Assembly (NCBI RefSeq): GCF_009363535.1
Contig: NZ_CP045369.1
Coordinates: 4,289,001 to 4,353,000, forward strand
From: Microbulbifer sp. THAF38
GTDB taxonomy: Bacteria; Pseudomonadota; Gammaproteobacteria; Pseudomonadales; Cellvibrionaceae
Length of the DNA stretch: 64,000 bases
Reading direction: 5' to 3'
Numbering within the stretch: the stretch's first letter is position 1; every line of letters begins with the position of its first letter. Positions 8,449-17,205 of this stretch are shown here, piece after piece. Under the pieces are notes generated by a model that had not been told where the DNA came from, did no database searches, and was given only the letters and a program-made list of their open reading frames with translations. The translations under genes and the position numbers were made by a program.

Positions 8449-9789
8449 ATGAACGACAAACTCGCAGGGCTCACCCAGAAACAACTCGATGCCCACTGGA
8501 TGCCTTACACCGGCAACCGTCAGTTTAAACGAGACCCTCGTATCATTACTGCTGCCGAAGGCTGCTACTATACCAGCGCTGATGGTCGCCCAATCTTCGA
8601 TGGCCTCTCCGGGCTGTGGACTTGTGGTGCTGGGCATAATCGAAAAGAAATCACCAAAGCCATCAGCCAGCAATTGGAAACTCTCGACTACGCCCCCTCC
8701 TTTCAGTTTGGCCACCCTACGTCCTTTGAACTGGCTGAACGCATCACACAATTTATGCCCGCGGGTCTCAATCGTATCTTTTTTACCAATTCTGGATCTG
8801 AAGCCACAGAAACCTCTCTGAAAATTGCCCGTGCTTATTGGCGTAAAAGAGGCCTTTCAGCAAAGACCAAACTTATCGGCCGCATAAAGGGTTATCACGG
8901 GGTAAATTTCGGAGGAATCAGCGTTGGCGGTATCGGTGCGAACCGGGCAATGTTTGGCCCGGCACTCGATACCGAGCACTTGTCACACACGCTGTTGCCT
9001 GAAAACCGCTTTTGTATGGGACAGCCCCAACTGGGTGCCTATCTAGCCGATGAACTACTCGAATTAATTACACTGCATGATGCCAGCAATATTGCTGCAG
9101 TAATAATTGAACCCATGGCCGGCTCAGCGGGTGTACTTCCACCACCGGAAGGCTATCTCCAACGGCTTCGTGAAATCTGCAATGAACACCAGATACTATT
9201 GATTTTTGATGAGGTCATTACTGCTTTTGGCAGAATGGGCACGGCTACCGCAGCGGAATTTTTTGGAGTGGTACCGGATATCCTCAATACCGCCAAGCAG
9301 ATTACCAACGGCGCTTTTCCTATGGGCGCCGTCGCAGTGCACCAGAGTATCTACGATACCTTTATGGAGTGCGCTGGACCAGACTACCAACTTGAGCTGG
9401 CCCATGGCTATACCTACTCAGCCCACCCAGGGGCCTGCGCTGCTGCGCTGGCTACCTTGGAAATCCTTGAGCGGGATAACCTGTTCAAGTGCGCTGCAGA
9501 ACTGGCCTATGTACTAGAGGAGTACATTCACCAACTCAGAAATCTACCTCTGATCAATGATATTCGCAATTGTGGCCTAGCCACGGGCCTAACGATTGAA
9601 TCCGCTCCAGGGGAACCACTGCAACACCCCTTTCGAATTGCCATGAAAATGTGGAGTAAAGGTTTTTATATTCGCTATGGTGGCGATACTATCCAGTTGG
9701 GAGTGCCATTTATTTCCACTAATGAGGAAATCGACGGTCTGGTCAATGCCCTAGCAGAATCTATTCTAGAAGTAGCCAATGGGAAATAG
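8449..9789 (+). CDS. Class III omega-aminotransferase (omega-amino acid:pyruvate type)
   Basis: 446 residues, full length for fold-type I class III aminotransferases. The PLP-binding pattern is complete: NSGSEATET (phosphate contact), LIFDEV with the pyridine-N Asp at about 254, and AKQITNGAFPMG with the Schiff-base Lys at about 283. YHGVNFGGISVGG is typical of the beta-alanine/omega-amino acid:pyruvate branch. It is clearly a paralogue of the enzyme at 24558-25871 (many shared blocks), but here there is no adjacent dehydrogenase or regulator, so its amine donor is open. Transcribed alone. Confidence 0.88.
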   Translation: MNDKLAGLTQKQLDAHWMPYTGNRQFKRDPRIITAAEGCYYTSADGRPIFDGLSGLWTCGAGHNRKEITKAISQQLETLDYAPSFQFGHPTSFELAERITQFMPAGLNRIFFTNSGSEATETSLKIARAYWRKRGLSAKTKLIGRIKGYHGVNFGGISVGGIGANRAMFGPALDTEHLSHTLLPENRFCMGQPQLGAYLADELLELITLHDASNIAAVIIEPMAGSAGVLPPPEGYLQRLREICNEHQILLIFDEVITAFGRMGTATAAEFFGVVPDILNTAKQITNGAFPMGAVAVHQSIYDTFMECAGPDYQLELAHGYTYSAHPGACAAALATLEILERDNLFKCAAELAYVLEEYIHQLRNLPLINDIRNCGLATGLTIESAPGEPLQHPFRIAMKMWSKGFYIRYGGDTIQLGVPFISTNEEIDGLVNALAESILEVANGK

Positions 9790-10004
9790 TTGCCCTCACA
9801 GATAATCTTAGAAAGATCCAGCCTTTTACCGCAGACGAGCGACACCTCAGCGCGCAACTCTGACTACTATACCTGTATCAATTAAGTCCCTAATACAATT
9901 ACATTTTTTCCCCTATCGACAAAACTTTTAGGTCGGACAACAGAATTAATGTTAAAAATGCAAAATAGTTACACCGAAAAAAGCAACAAAAATTTGAGAA
10001 TGCA

Positions 10005-12695
10005 ATGATTAAAATCAGTAAACGAACTACTCCAAACCTTGCCGTCGCACTACTATGCACGGCCATGCTAACCGCCTGCCTCCAAGAGCCCAGCTCTGTT
10101 CAGTCTCAAGGCGATACTATTGCAACTCCACAAAGAGCCGAAACATCGGGGCTCTCCGAAGAATATTCCTGGCTGCGAAAACAACAAATCGCACAAGTTG
10201 ATTATCGCCTGAGTGTCAACCTGGATAGCACCAGTGAGAGTTTTACTGGCACCGTACACGCCGACATCCAGTTCGAAAAAATTCTGCAACAACCTCTTAC
10301 CATAGATTTTGCCGGCGGCACCGTTAAATCATTAAAAGTGGACGGTAAGGAAACACCTTTCAAATATAATGGCTACTTTATCGCTGTTGCCTCACAACAC
10401 CTGCCAAACCGGCAGCACGTGATTACTATTAACTACCAACACCCCTATTCCAATAATGGCTCTGGACTACACCGCTTCGAAGATCCGAGGGATGGTAAAG
10501 TCTATATGTATACCGACTTTCAGCCCTATGATGCCAACCGCCTTTTTCCACATTTTGATCAACCAAACTTAAAAGCTCGCTATACCCTGGATGTTACGGC
10601 CCCCAAAGATTGGGTAGTCATCAGTGCAGAACGGGAAGGCAGGGTGGAGAAACAGGGAGAAAAGAAACACTGGTTCTTTCCGCAATCGCAAAAATTTTCC
10701 TCCTATATATTCTCCCTACATGCAGGCCCCTTCCATATCTGGGAAGATAATGCAGATGGTGTTCCTCTAAGGCTGATGGCCCGCCAGAGTCTGGCCGAGT
10801 ATGTAAAAACCGAAGATTGGTTTACATTTACAAAACAGTCTTTTGAGTTTTTCCAGCCATATTTTGAAATAGACTACCCCTTCAAAAAATACGATCAAAT
10901 TTTGGTGCCTGACTACAATGCAGGTGCCATGGAAAATGTGGGGTCAGTCACTTTTAATGACTCCTACGTATCCCGAGGGGAAAAAACCCAGGCTCAGCGA
11001 ATGCGCTTGGCCAATGTCATTGCTCACGAGCTGGCACACCAGTGGTTTGGTAACTTGGTTACCATGGACTGGTGGGATGGTCTTTGGCTGAATGAAAGTT
11101 TCGCTACTTATATGGCCAACTTATCTTTGGCTGAAAATAGTGAGTTTACCAACACCTGGGAAAATTTTTATCTCGGCACTAAACAATGGGCCTACTACTC
11201 CGATCAAAGGCCCACCACACACGCTATTCAGCTACCAGTGGAAAATACTGACGAAGCTTTTACCAATTTTGATGGTATCACCTACGGTAAAGGTGGCTCG
11301 GTGCTGAAACAGTTACCCTACTATCTGGGTAAAGAGGAATTTCGTAAGGGCGTTAGCCGTTACCTGAAAGAACTCTCTTTCCAAAACTCAACACTCGATG
11401 ATTTTATAAGCCACTTGGGTAAAGCCGCCGGCGTTAATCTTGAGACCTGGCAACAACAATGGCTTTATCGAGCTGGCCTTAACACCATTGAGGCAAGCTT
11501 CCAGTGTGACGACGATCGAATTACCAACCTCACCCTCACACAGACTGCATCAGAAGAATACCCTACCCTACGGGAACAACGCACTCAGCTTGGTTTCTAC
11601 CGTATGGATGGGGAAGGTATGAAGCGCTACGCCACCCTACCGGTACTCTATAGAGGCGCAACCACTAAAGTAGAGGACGCCCAAGGCCTACCCTGCCCAC
11701 AAATCCTCTATCCTAACGAGAGTGACTGGGCCTTTGTAAAAGTGAATCTGGATTCGGTGACACTAAAGAATATGGCTCTGCATATTAATGCGATTGAACA
11801 GCCTTTTGCCCGATTAATGTTGTGGCAGAGCCTGTTTGACAGCGCCTACGATGCAAAGTTACCACTGGATGAATATATTAGTTTTGTAATTAGTAACGGC
11901 GCTGCCGAGCAGGATATCAATGCTATCCGTCTCAATAGCCGCTATTTAAGCTATGTTTATAGTTATCTCAATCAGATACCTATTGATGACCAACGCCGTG
12001 AAAAACTGCTAAAAGCCATAGAAGAATTTTCTTGGCAGCAGTTACAACAAGCTTCAACTGCTAGTGATCAGCAAAAGACCTGGTTCGAACTCTTTGCCGA
12101 AGTGGCCCACTCAAAGGTAGCTCTGAATAACGCAAAACAATTATTAGTGGGCGAACACGAGATTGATGGCTTGAAACTCGATCCCGATATGCGCTGGGAA
12201 TTAATCCGCCTGCAGAATCGCTACCTCTTTGCCGATTATGAACAAGCGATTACTCAAGAGTTGAGAAAAGATCACTCAGATAGAGCCAAACTCAATGCCA
12301 TAGCGGCAGAGGCGATCAGGCCCCTACCCGAAGTTAAGGAAAAGTGGCTTCAAAACCTTATCCACAATAGGGACGAATTCAAATTAAGTGAACTTCGCAA
12401 GGCCACTTCAAACCTATTTACCGATGAACAACTTCCGCTATTTTATAGTAATAGCGAGCGCATTTTTTCCGAATTGGATAAAATTAATAATGAGGATTCT
12501 CCCGAACTGATTAGCACCTACACTCGTATATTCCCCCTAATGTGCTCAAAAGAGGGCGCCCAACAAATTAGCGATGCACTTGAAAAAAAACAACAGCTCA
12601 AACCCATGCTGGTGAAAGCATTAAAGAACCATCGCTATACAAGCGAGCGCTGTACAAAAATGGGGCAAGCTATGCTCGATCAGAAAAAGGGGTGA
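10005..12695 (+). CDS. M1 family aminopeptidase, lipoprotein (PepN-like)
   Basis: 896 residues. The signal peptide ends in a lipobox, LTAC (Cys at about 25), so the enzyme is predicted to be a lipid-anchored envelope protein, unlike cytoplasmic E. coli PepN. The exopeptidase motif GAMEN is at about 307-311 and the zinc site HELAHQWFGN at 341-350, with the third ligand in NES (Glu about 364). The C-terminal half is helical as in the ERAP-like/PepN domain. It would cut N-terminal residues from peptides in the periplasm. A strong terminator follows. It is not adjacent to the second M1 lipoprotein at 20735, from which it differs in the GAMEN region. Confidence 0.93.
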   Translation: MIKISKRTTPNLAVALLCTAMLTACLQEPSSVQSQGDTIATPQRAETSGLSEEYSWLRKQQIAQVDYRLSVNLDSTSESFTGTVHADIQFEKILQQPLTIDFAGGTVKSLKVDGKETPFKYNGYFIAVASQHLPNRQHVITINYQHPYSNNGSGLHRFEDPRDGKVYMYTDFQPYDANRLFPHFDQPNLKARYTLDVTAPKDWVVISAEREGRVEKQGEKKHWFFPQSQKFSSYIFSLHAGPFHIWEDNADGVPLRLMARQSLAEYVKTEDWFTFTKQSFEFFQPYFEIDYPFKKYDQILVPDYNAGAMENVGSVTFNDSYVSRGEKTQAQRMRLANVIAHELAHQWFGNLVTMDWWDGLWLNESFATYMANLSLAENSEFTNTWENFYLGTKQWAYYSDQRPTTHAIQLPVENTDEAFTNFDGITYGKGGSVLKQLPYYLGKEEFRKGVSRYLKELSFQNSTLDDFISHLGKAAGVNLETWQQQWLYRAGLNTIEASFQCDDDRITNLTLTQTASEEYPTLREQRTQLGFYRMDGEGMKRYATLPVLYRGATTKVEDAQGLPCPQILYPNESDWAFVKVNLDSVTLKNMALHINAIEQPFARLMLWQSLFDSAYDAKLPLDEYISFVISNGAAEQDINAIRLNSRYLSYVYSYLNQIPIDDQRREKLLKAIEEFSWQQLQQASTASDQQKTWFELFAEVAHSKVALNNAKQLLVGEHEIDGLKLDPDMRWELIRLQNRYLFADYEQAITQELRKDHSDRAKLNAIAAEAIRPLPEVKEKWLQNLIHNRDEFKLSELRKATSNLFTDEQLPLFYSNSERIFSELDKINNEDSPELISTYTRIFPLMCSKEGAQQISDALEKKQQLKPMLVKALKNHRYTSERCTKMGQAMLDQKKG

Positions 12696-12777
12696 GCTCA
12701 CACTCGACAAATCAAACATAGCCTAATCACCTAAGTGTTTATGTAGATATGAAGAGCATCAACAGCTAAGACTGACC

Positions 12778-12803
12778 AAAGGGGCCCAACGGCCCCTTTT
12801 CTT
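12778..12803 (+). terminator. Rho-independent terminator after the M1 gene
   Basis: AAAGGGGCC and GGCCCCTTT pair around a CAAC loop and are followed by TCTTG. The T-run continues directly from the stem, giving a good intrinsic terminator about 85 bases past the stop codon. Confidence 0.85.
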
Positions 12804-12899
12804 GTATCAATACACTCCCCAAGAAAAAAACCTATAAATTGCCAGCAATAATTAGTTAATATATCTATTATTAATGCTTGCAATAAAAGAATTTCCTCC

Positions 12900-13361
12900 A
12901 TGAGCATAGTGGTTCAAAAAGATAATCTTTCAGATGGCGCTATTATTGAGCTACTGAAATCCCACTTAGAACAAATGTATCTGCATTCCCCTCCAGAAAG
13001 CGTACACGCCTTAAAACCAGACAAATTAATTGACCCCACAATCACTTTCTGGAGCGCGCGGGTCAATGGCGTTCTAGCAGGCTGTGGGGCTCTCAAGGAA
13101 GTCTCCCCTGTTCTGGGAGAGATAAAATCCATGAAAACTAGCCAGGGCTTCCTGCGCATGGGAATCGCTAGAGCCGTGCTAAAAGCGATACTAGGTGAAG
13201 CCCAAAAAAGGAAGTATCGAGAAGTAAAATTAGAAACCGGCAGCAGTAAACATTTTGCTCCAGCAATTGCACTTTACCAGCAATATGGCTTTGAACCATG
13301 CAGGCCATTTGCCAATTATAGTGAAGATCCACATAGCCTATTCTTTACAAAGAAACTCTAA
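12900..13361 (+). CDS. GNAT family N-acetyltransferase
   Basis: 153 residues. The acetyl-CoA binding motif A is visible as LRMGIARAVLKAIL after the beta-4 strand (GEIKSMKTS), and motif B as ALYQQYGFEPC near the C-terminus, the usual GNAT ending. It would move an acetyl group from acetyl-CoA to an amine in the cytoplasm; substrate unknown. The ATG lacks a recognisable Shine-Dalgarno sequence, yet it is the first Met and fits the expected N-terminal beta strand. A gap of about 30 bp to the kelch gene suggests possible co-transcription. Confidence 0.85.
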   Translation: MSIVVQKDNLSDGAIIELLKSHLEQMYLHSPPESVHALKPDKLIDPTITFWSARVNGVLAGCGALKEVSPVLGEIKSMKTSQGFLRMGIARAVLKAILGEAQKRKYREVKLETGSSKHFAPAIALYQQYGFEPCRPFANYSEDPHSLFFTKKL

Positions 13362-13392
13362 ATTACTGTCAATACACAATATTATCTAAGCA

Positions 13393-14463
13393 ATGAAAAC
13401 CTACAAAAAAATATGCTACTCAAGAAGAAGTTTCTTAAAGCTTACTGGTTTGTCACCGCTGCTACTGGGTGGAACTGGCAGCAGAGCTGAGACACAAAGA
13501 AATAAACAGAATATAATTTTCACAGACCTGCCGAGTCTTGAAATACCGATACAGGAAATATACCCCTCAGTTTTTGCCGGAGAGATTTACATCTCCGGAG
13601 GCTTTATTCCATCCTCTACGCCTACTTTTTATGGTCTCGCACCTACAGACAGCACCCATATATTTTCACCAAAAACTCATACCTGGAGAAGCGGCCCAGC
13701 CCTTCCGAAAGCTACACACCATCTGGGGATGGCAGCGAACTCTAAATACCTGTATGGTATTGGTGGCTTTCATGGACAAAAAAGTAATGCCTGGCAAGCT
13801 AAGTCTACCGTTTATAAGCTCAGTAAAAATGATAACGCCTGGACTTCTGCCCCCTCTCTCCCTATCCCGATTGCCGAGGGTATCTATAGCAATTCATCAA
13901 AAGGTATCCATGTTATCGGCGGGAAAACACCCAATAGCCACCAGAGAAACATTGACTCAAATAATCATTATATTTTAACTAACAATACTGATTGGGAAGC
14001 CGCCGCCCCAGCAACGATCAACAGAAATTCTGCATCCGGAACAACAATGGGCAACAGGATTTATGTCATTGGTGGACGCCAGGCTGGTAATACAACTAAA
14101 AGGGCAAGAAACTTAACCTATGGGGAGGTTTATGATCCTAGCCTAAATAAATGGGAAAAAATACGACCATTACCACAAGCACTCGCTGGGCTTTCAGCTG
14201 CACCGCTAAATGGAAAGATTATAGTAACCGGTGGTGAAGCCTTTGGTCCCAACGGTTATTGGAAAACAGGAACTGCATTTAACGCAGTCTGGGTATACAA
14301 CCCCATTAGTGATCAATGGAACAAAGAGAGCGATCTTCCAACGGCCCGCCATGGGCATGGTGCTGTGACTATTGAAGATACAATTTATATTATGGGAGGC
14401 GCAGCCAAAGTCGGCCCACAAGAGACCCTCGCATCATTTATAAAATTGAACTGGAAGCCATAA
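13393..14463 (+). CDS. Tat-exported kelch-repeat beta-propeller protein
   Basis: 356 residues. The N-terminus carries a twin-arginine motif SRRSFLK (about residues 10-16) followed by a hydrophobic stretch (LTGLSPLLLGG), so export in folded form by the Tat pathway is predicted. The body has at least five kelch-like blades marked by xxGG: YGIGGFHG, HVIGGKTP, YVIGGRQAG, IVTGGEAFG and YIMGGAAK, each followed after a spacer by a Trp such as NKWEKI or DQWNKE. Family members include sialate mutarotases (NanM) and galactose-oxidase-like propellers; no catalytic residues could be assigned. No lipobox is visible, so it is likely soluble in the periplasm. Confidence 0.85.
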   Translation: MKTYKKICYSRRSFLKLTGLSPLLLGGTGSRAETQRNKQNIIFTDLPSLEIPIQEIYPSVFAGEIYISGGFIPSSTPTFYGLAPTDSTHIFSPKTHTWRSGPALPKATHHLGMAANSKYLYGIGGFHGQKSNAWQAKSTVYKLSKNDNAWTSAPSLPIPIAEGIYSNSSKGIHVIGGKTPNSHQRNIDSNNHYILTNNTDWEAAAPATINRNSASGTTMGNRIYVIGGRQAGNTTKRARNLTYGEVYDPSLNKWEKIRPLPQALAGLSAAPLNGKIIVTGGEAFGPNGYWKTGTAFNAVWVYNPISDQWNKESDLPTARHGHGAVTIEDTIYIMGGAAKVGPQETLASFIKLNWKP

Positions 14464-14494
14464 CTCCTAAGCTGCCAAAATGAGTTTAGGGCAT

Positions 14495-14522
14495 GGTCAA
14501 AAGAGAGCCCTCTCTTTTGACC
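14495..14522. terminator. Perfect 13-bp inverted repeat between convergent genes
   Basis: GGTCAAAAGAGAG and CTCTCTTTTGACC are separated by two bases. It lies about 32 bases after the kelch stop and before the 3' end of the opposite-strand transglycosylase gene, so it probably ends transcription from one or both sides. No T-tract follows on either strand. Confidence 0.6.
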
Positions 14523-14676
14523 GACAGTTAAAGCCCTATAGACGCTAGTGTAATCAAATTTCACGGCTTATCTCAGCCTGTTCACCGGAATAATTTATAA
14601 TCTTATTCATTGAGGTTTCGAAATTGGCAATTAAGGCGATAGCAGCTGGAGTCTAAACGTTCGAAAACGGTCAATA

Positions 14677-16821
14677 TCATTCTACATTCTGAAGATATCC
14701 ATTACGCTCAACACCAAGATAACCAATATATCGATCCCGAATCTCCCGCACATACTTAACCGGTTCACGTCCTCGTACGTAGCCAAAACGGCTTTTTCGG
14801 TAGTATTCCGGCTTGGATAACAGCAGCATGGCCTGTTCCACATGGCCAAACCACTGATTGGGGTTCAGCTCCAGCTGTTGAGCAAGGGCCCTGGCGTCTT
14901 GAACATGGCCGTGTCCTGCATTATAGGCAGCCAGGGTAAAGTATATTTTTTGTTCCAGGGAAATATTCTGGGGGAATCGTTGGTCCAGCCAACCGAGATA
15001 GGCTACCCCCGCACGAATGCTGTTTTCAGGTTCATAGAGATTTTCTACCCCCAGTTGGCCGGCTGTGCGTGGCAGCACCTGCATCAGGCCTTGGGCTCCA
15101 GAGAAGGAACGAGCGCGGGGATTGAACCGGCTCTCCTGATACATCTGCGCAACTACCATACGCCAGTCTCGATCGGTTTTATCCGTGTATTTATGCACTA
15201 TAGGATCATAGGGAGAAAGGGCATCACTGTTGCGCAGGCGGTTTTCCTGATGACGTAGAATATGTTTCTTTTCCTTGAAGTATTTGTTGTAAGTGACATT
15301 AAAAAAAAGGTCGCGATCGTGTTTGTTCAAGAAATTATTTAATTGTTCCAGTAGGCGGCTTTGGTCAGCACGCACAGCCCAAGCTATCTCTCTAGTATTG
15401 GGCAACTCTGCCACGACTCTAAAGTCGTCACGATAAGTGCTTTCGATCGCCACCAGGTGGGAATCTGCAACGGTATAGGGAAATATTCCCTGGGCAACGG
15501 CGTCAATTAAATACTCTGTGGTAGCGCCTGGCTGTTCGGATATCTGAATGGGAGCAACTCCCCGCTCCCGCTGTAGCAACATCATTTCTGCAAGGCTTTC
15601 GTGGTAGCTGGTCTGTGGATTAACAGCCACCATTTTGCCCGACAGCATTTGCTCTAAGGGGACATCCCCCTGCAGGGAAATATCTGTACTCGGGGCAATC
15701 ACCTGTTCAGTCACCTGGAGATAGGGCCGTGTAAAAACCAACCCCTGTTGCCGACGTGTTTCGGTGACGGTAAGGGATGCAGCGATCATATCGCCCATAC
15801 CTGCCTGCAGGGCATCAGTCAAATCCATATCCGCATCGGGCACTACCATACTGAGGCGAAGCTTATGATCCCGGGCGAATTTTTTTAGCAGGTCATAGTC
15901 GAAGCCCATCAACTCCCCACGCCAGATAAAATAGGAGGCTGGATGGTTGCGAGTGAGCACACGCAGTGTGCCACCCTCTAAAATGTTTTCCCAACCTCTG
16001 ACGGGCTTACTGGAGTTTTGACCGGCTAATACCAATTCAGCCGTCAGGAATTCGTTGAGCTCCCGCCTCAACTCGGTGGCATTAAGGCGCACTGCCCAGG
16101 CGATATCTCTACTGGACTCCAACTGATCGCTGGCTGTGAGCTGTGGGTAATTGGGTAGGAGCGCATCGGCCAAATTACTATCCATGACGGTAGCCTGATA
16201 CTCCCCTGCGGCAACAGCAGCTAAAAGCGTACTGTTTGCTACTGCCCCATCCAGCAGCGTCACTTTATAGGGCTGCCCGGTATCCTCTTGGAGGGTTTCG
16301 GCATAGGCACTACCGCGGCGCACCGCCACTTCTTGTAGTGGCTTATCCATATCCCGCAGAGTGATGAGTAATTCGTTCACGGCTTGCAGTGGACGTGTGA
16401 ACGCCACTTGGCTGCGGCGATTGGGCGTGCGGGAAAAGTTAGTCGCAATGACATCGCCACGACCTTCTCTCAAGGCGGGAATCAGAGCCGCAAAGTTATC
16501 CACATACACCCACTGAGGCCTCAGGTTGCGGCTGAAGGCAAACTTCTCGGCGAGCTGCCGCCACTCCCCCTGCGGCAAGCCGCCACGCGGCAGGGCATCC
16601 TCTTCAGGGCCTCTCGGCGCGAGTAAGCGCAATATGCCGCGCTCTTGTAATGCGGGGAAGTCTCCGCGCTCTAGGTAGTTTACGAAAGCGCTTTTAGTCT
16701 CTTCAGTATTTTCTGAGAGTGCCTCCACGGGTTCCCCCTGCTGCGAGGCGTGCTTTTCACAACTGACCGAAAAAATAAGAGAAACGAATAGAAAAGCTAC
16801 CGTAATTAATATTTTTTGCAC
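14677..16821 (-). CDS. MltF-like lytic transglycosylase with two tandem SBP_bac_3 domains, lipoprotein
   Basis: 714 residues, against about 480-520 for usual MltF. The signal peptide ends in VSC (Cys 21), predicting a lipoprotein. Two periplasmic solute-binding (family 3) domains follow in tandem: residues about 55-275 (RGILRLLAPRG, then ALREGRGDVIATNFSRT) and about 285-505 (GGTLRVLTRNHPASYF, then ALQAGMGDMIAASLTVT). Each has the matching late segment REIAWAVR or RDIAWAVR, showing duplication. The C-terminal SLT domain (about 555-690) has the catalytic Glu in MYQESRFNP, then GAQGLMQVLPRTA and AYNAGHG. By family it cleaves peptidoglycan to 1,6-anhydromuropeptides at the envelope; the binding domains may sense muropeptides or amino acids. 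Confidence 0.92.
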   Translation of the reverse strand: MQKILITVAFLFVSLIFSVSCEKHASQQGEPVEALSENTEETKSAFVNYLERGDFPALQERGILRLLAPRGPEEDALPRGGLPQGEWRQLAEKFAFSRNLRPQWVYVDNFAALIPALREGRGDVIATNFSRTPNRRSQVAFTRPLQAVNELLITLRDMDKPLQEVAVRRGSAYAETLQEDTGQPYKVTLLDGAVANSTLLAAVAAGEYQATVMDSNLADALLPNYPQLTASDQLESSRDIAWAVRLNATELRRELNEFLTAELVLAGQNSSKPVRGWENILEGGTLRVLTRNHPASYFIWRGELMGFDYDLLKKFARDHKLRLSMVVPDADMDLTDALQAGMGDMIAASLTVTETRRQQGLVFTRPYLQVTEQVIAPSTDISLQGDVPLEQMLSGKMVAVNPQTSYHESLAEMMLLQRERGVAPIQISEQPGATTEYLIDAVAQGIFPYTVADSHLVAIESTYRDDFRVVAELPNTREIAWAVRADQSRLLEQLNNFLNKHDRDLFFNVTYNKYFKEKKHILRHQENRLRNSDALSPYDPIVHKYTDKTDRDWRMVVAQMYQESRFNPRARSFSGAQGLMQVLPRTAGQLGVENLYEPENSIRAGVAYLGWLDQRFPQNISLEQKIYFTLAAYNAGHGHVQDARALAQQLELNPNQWFGHVEQAMLLLSKPEYYRKSRFGYVRGREPVKYVREIRDRYIGYLGVERNGYLQNVE

Positions 16822-17205
16822 AATTCAACCTTTTTCAGCGAATTTTTATTGTTATCAACCTGCATAATAATTATGGATCAGGTTAATGCGGCATAAAGAA
16901 TTACCGCCGCCGGTCTTAATCGGTATGCACAAGCCGTGCAGCACTAGTCTATGAGACTTTTAATACTCTTTTCCTCGAATGACGAACATTTACCAGGTTT
17001 CAATACTAGCGATAGCGAGTCATCTTTTTCATTGTCAGTGATTAACAGGCCCTAGATCGCAGTATAAATAAATCGTACCAGTTTCCACGCCACCAATAAA
17101 AAAGCCCGGCAAGGAAATTGCCGGGCAAATATACGTTGGCGACTATGGGTTGTCTCTTACAGCAAGTGACAACCCCTCTATTATTTTGCGAGCGTCTTAT
17201 GGTTA
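16822..17205. other. Intergenic region upstream of the transglycosylase
   Basis: No coding frame. The part next to 16821 must carry the transglycosylase promoter (minus strand). The part near 17100 holds the terminator of the next gene upstream. Confidence 0.5.
17097..17126 (-). terminator. Rho-independent terminator of the HEXXH-protein gene
   Basis: Read on the minus strand, GCCCGGCAA and TTGCCGGGC form a nine-pair stem with a short loop and are followed by TTTTTTATT. It is placed about 80 bases after the stop of the gene at 17206-18708. Confidence 0.88.
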
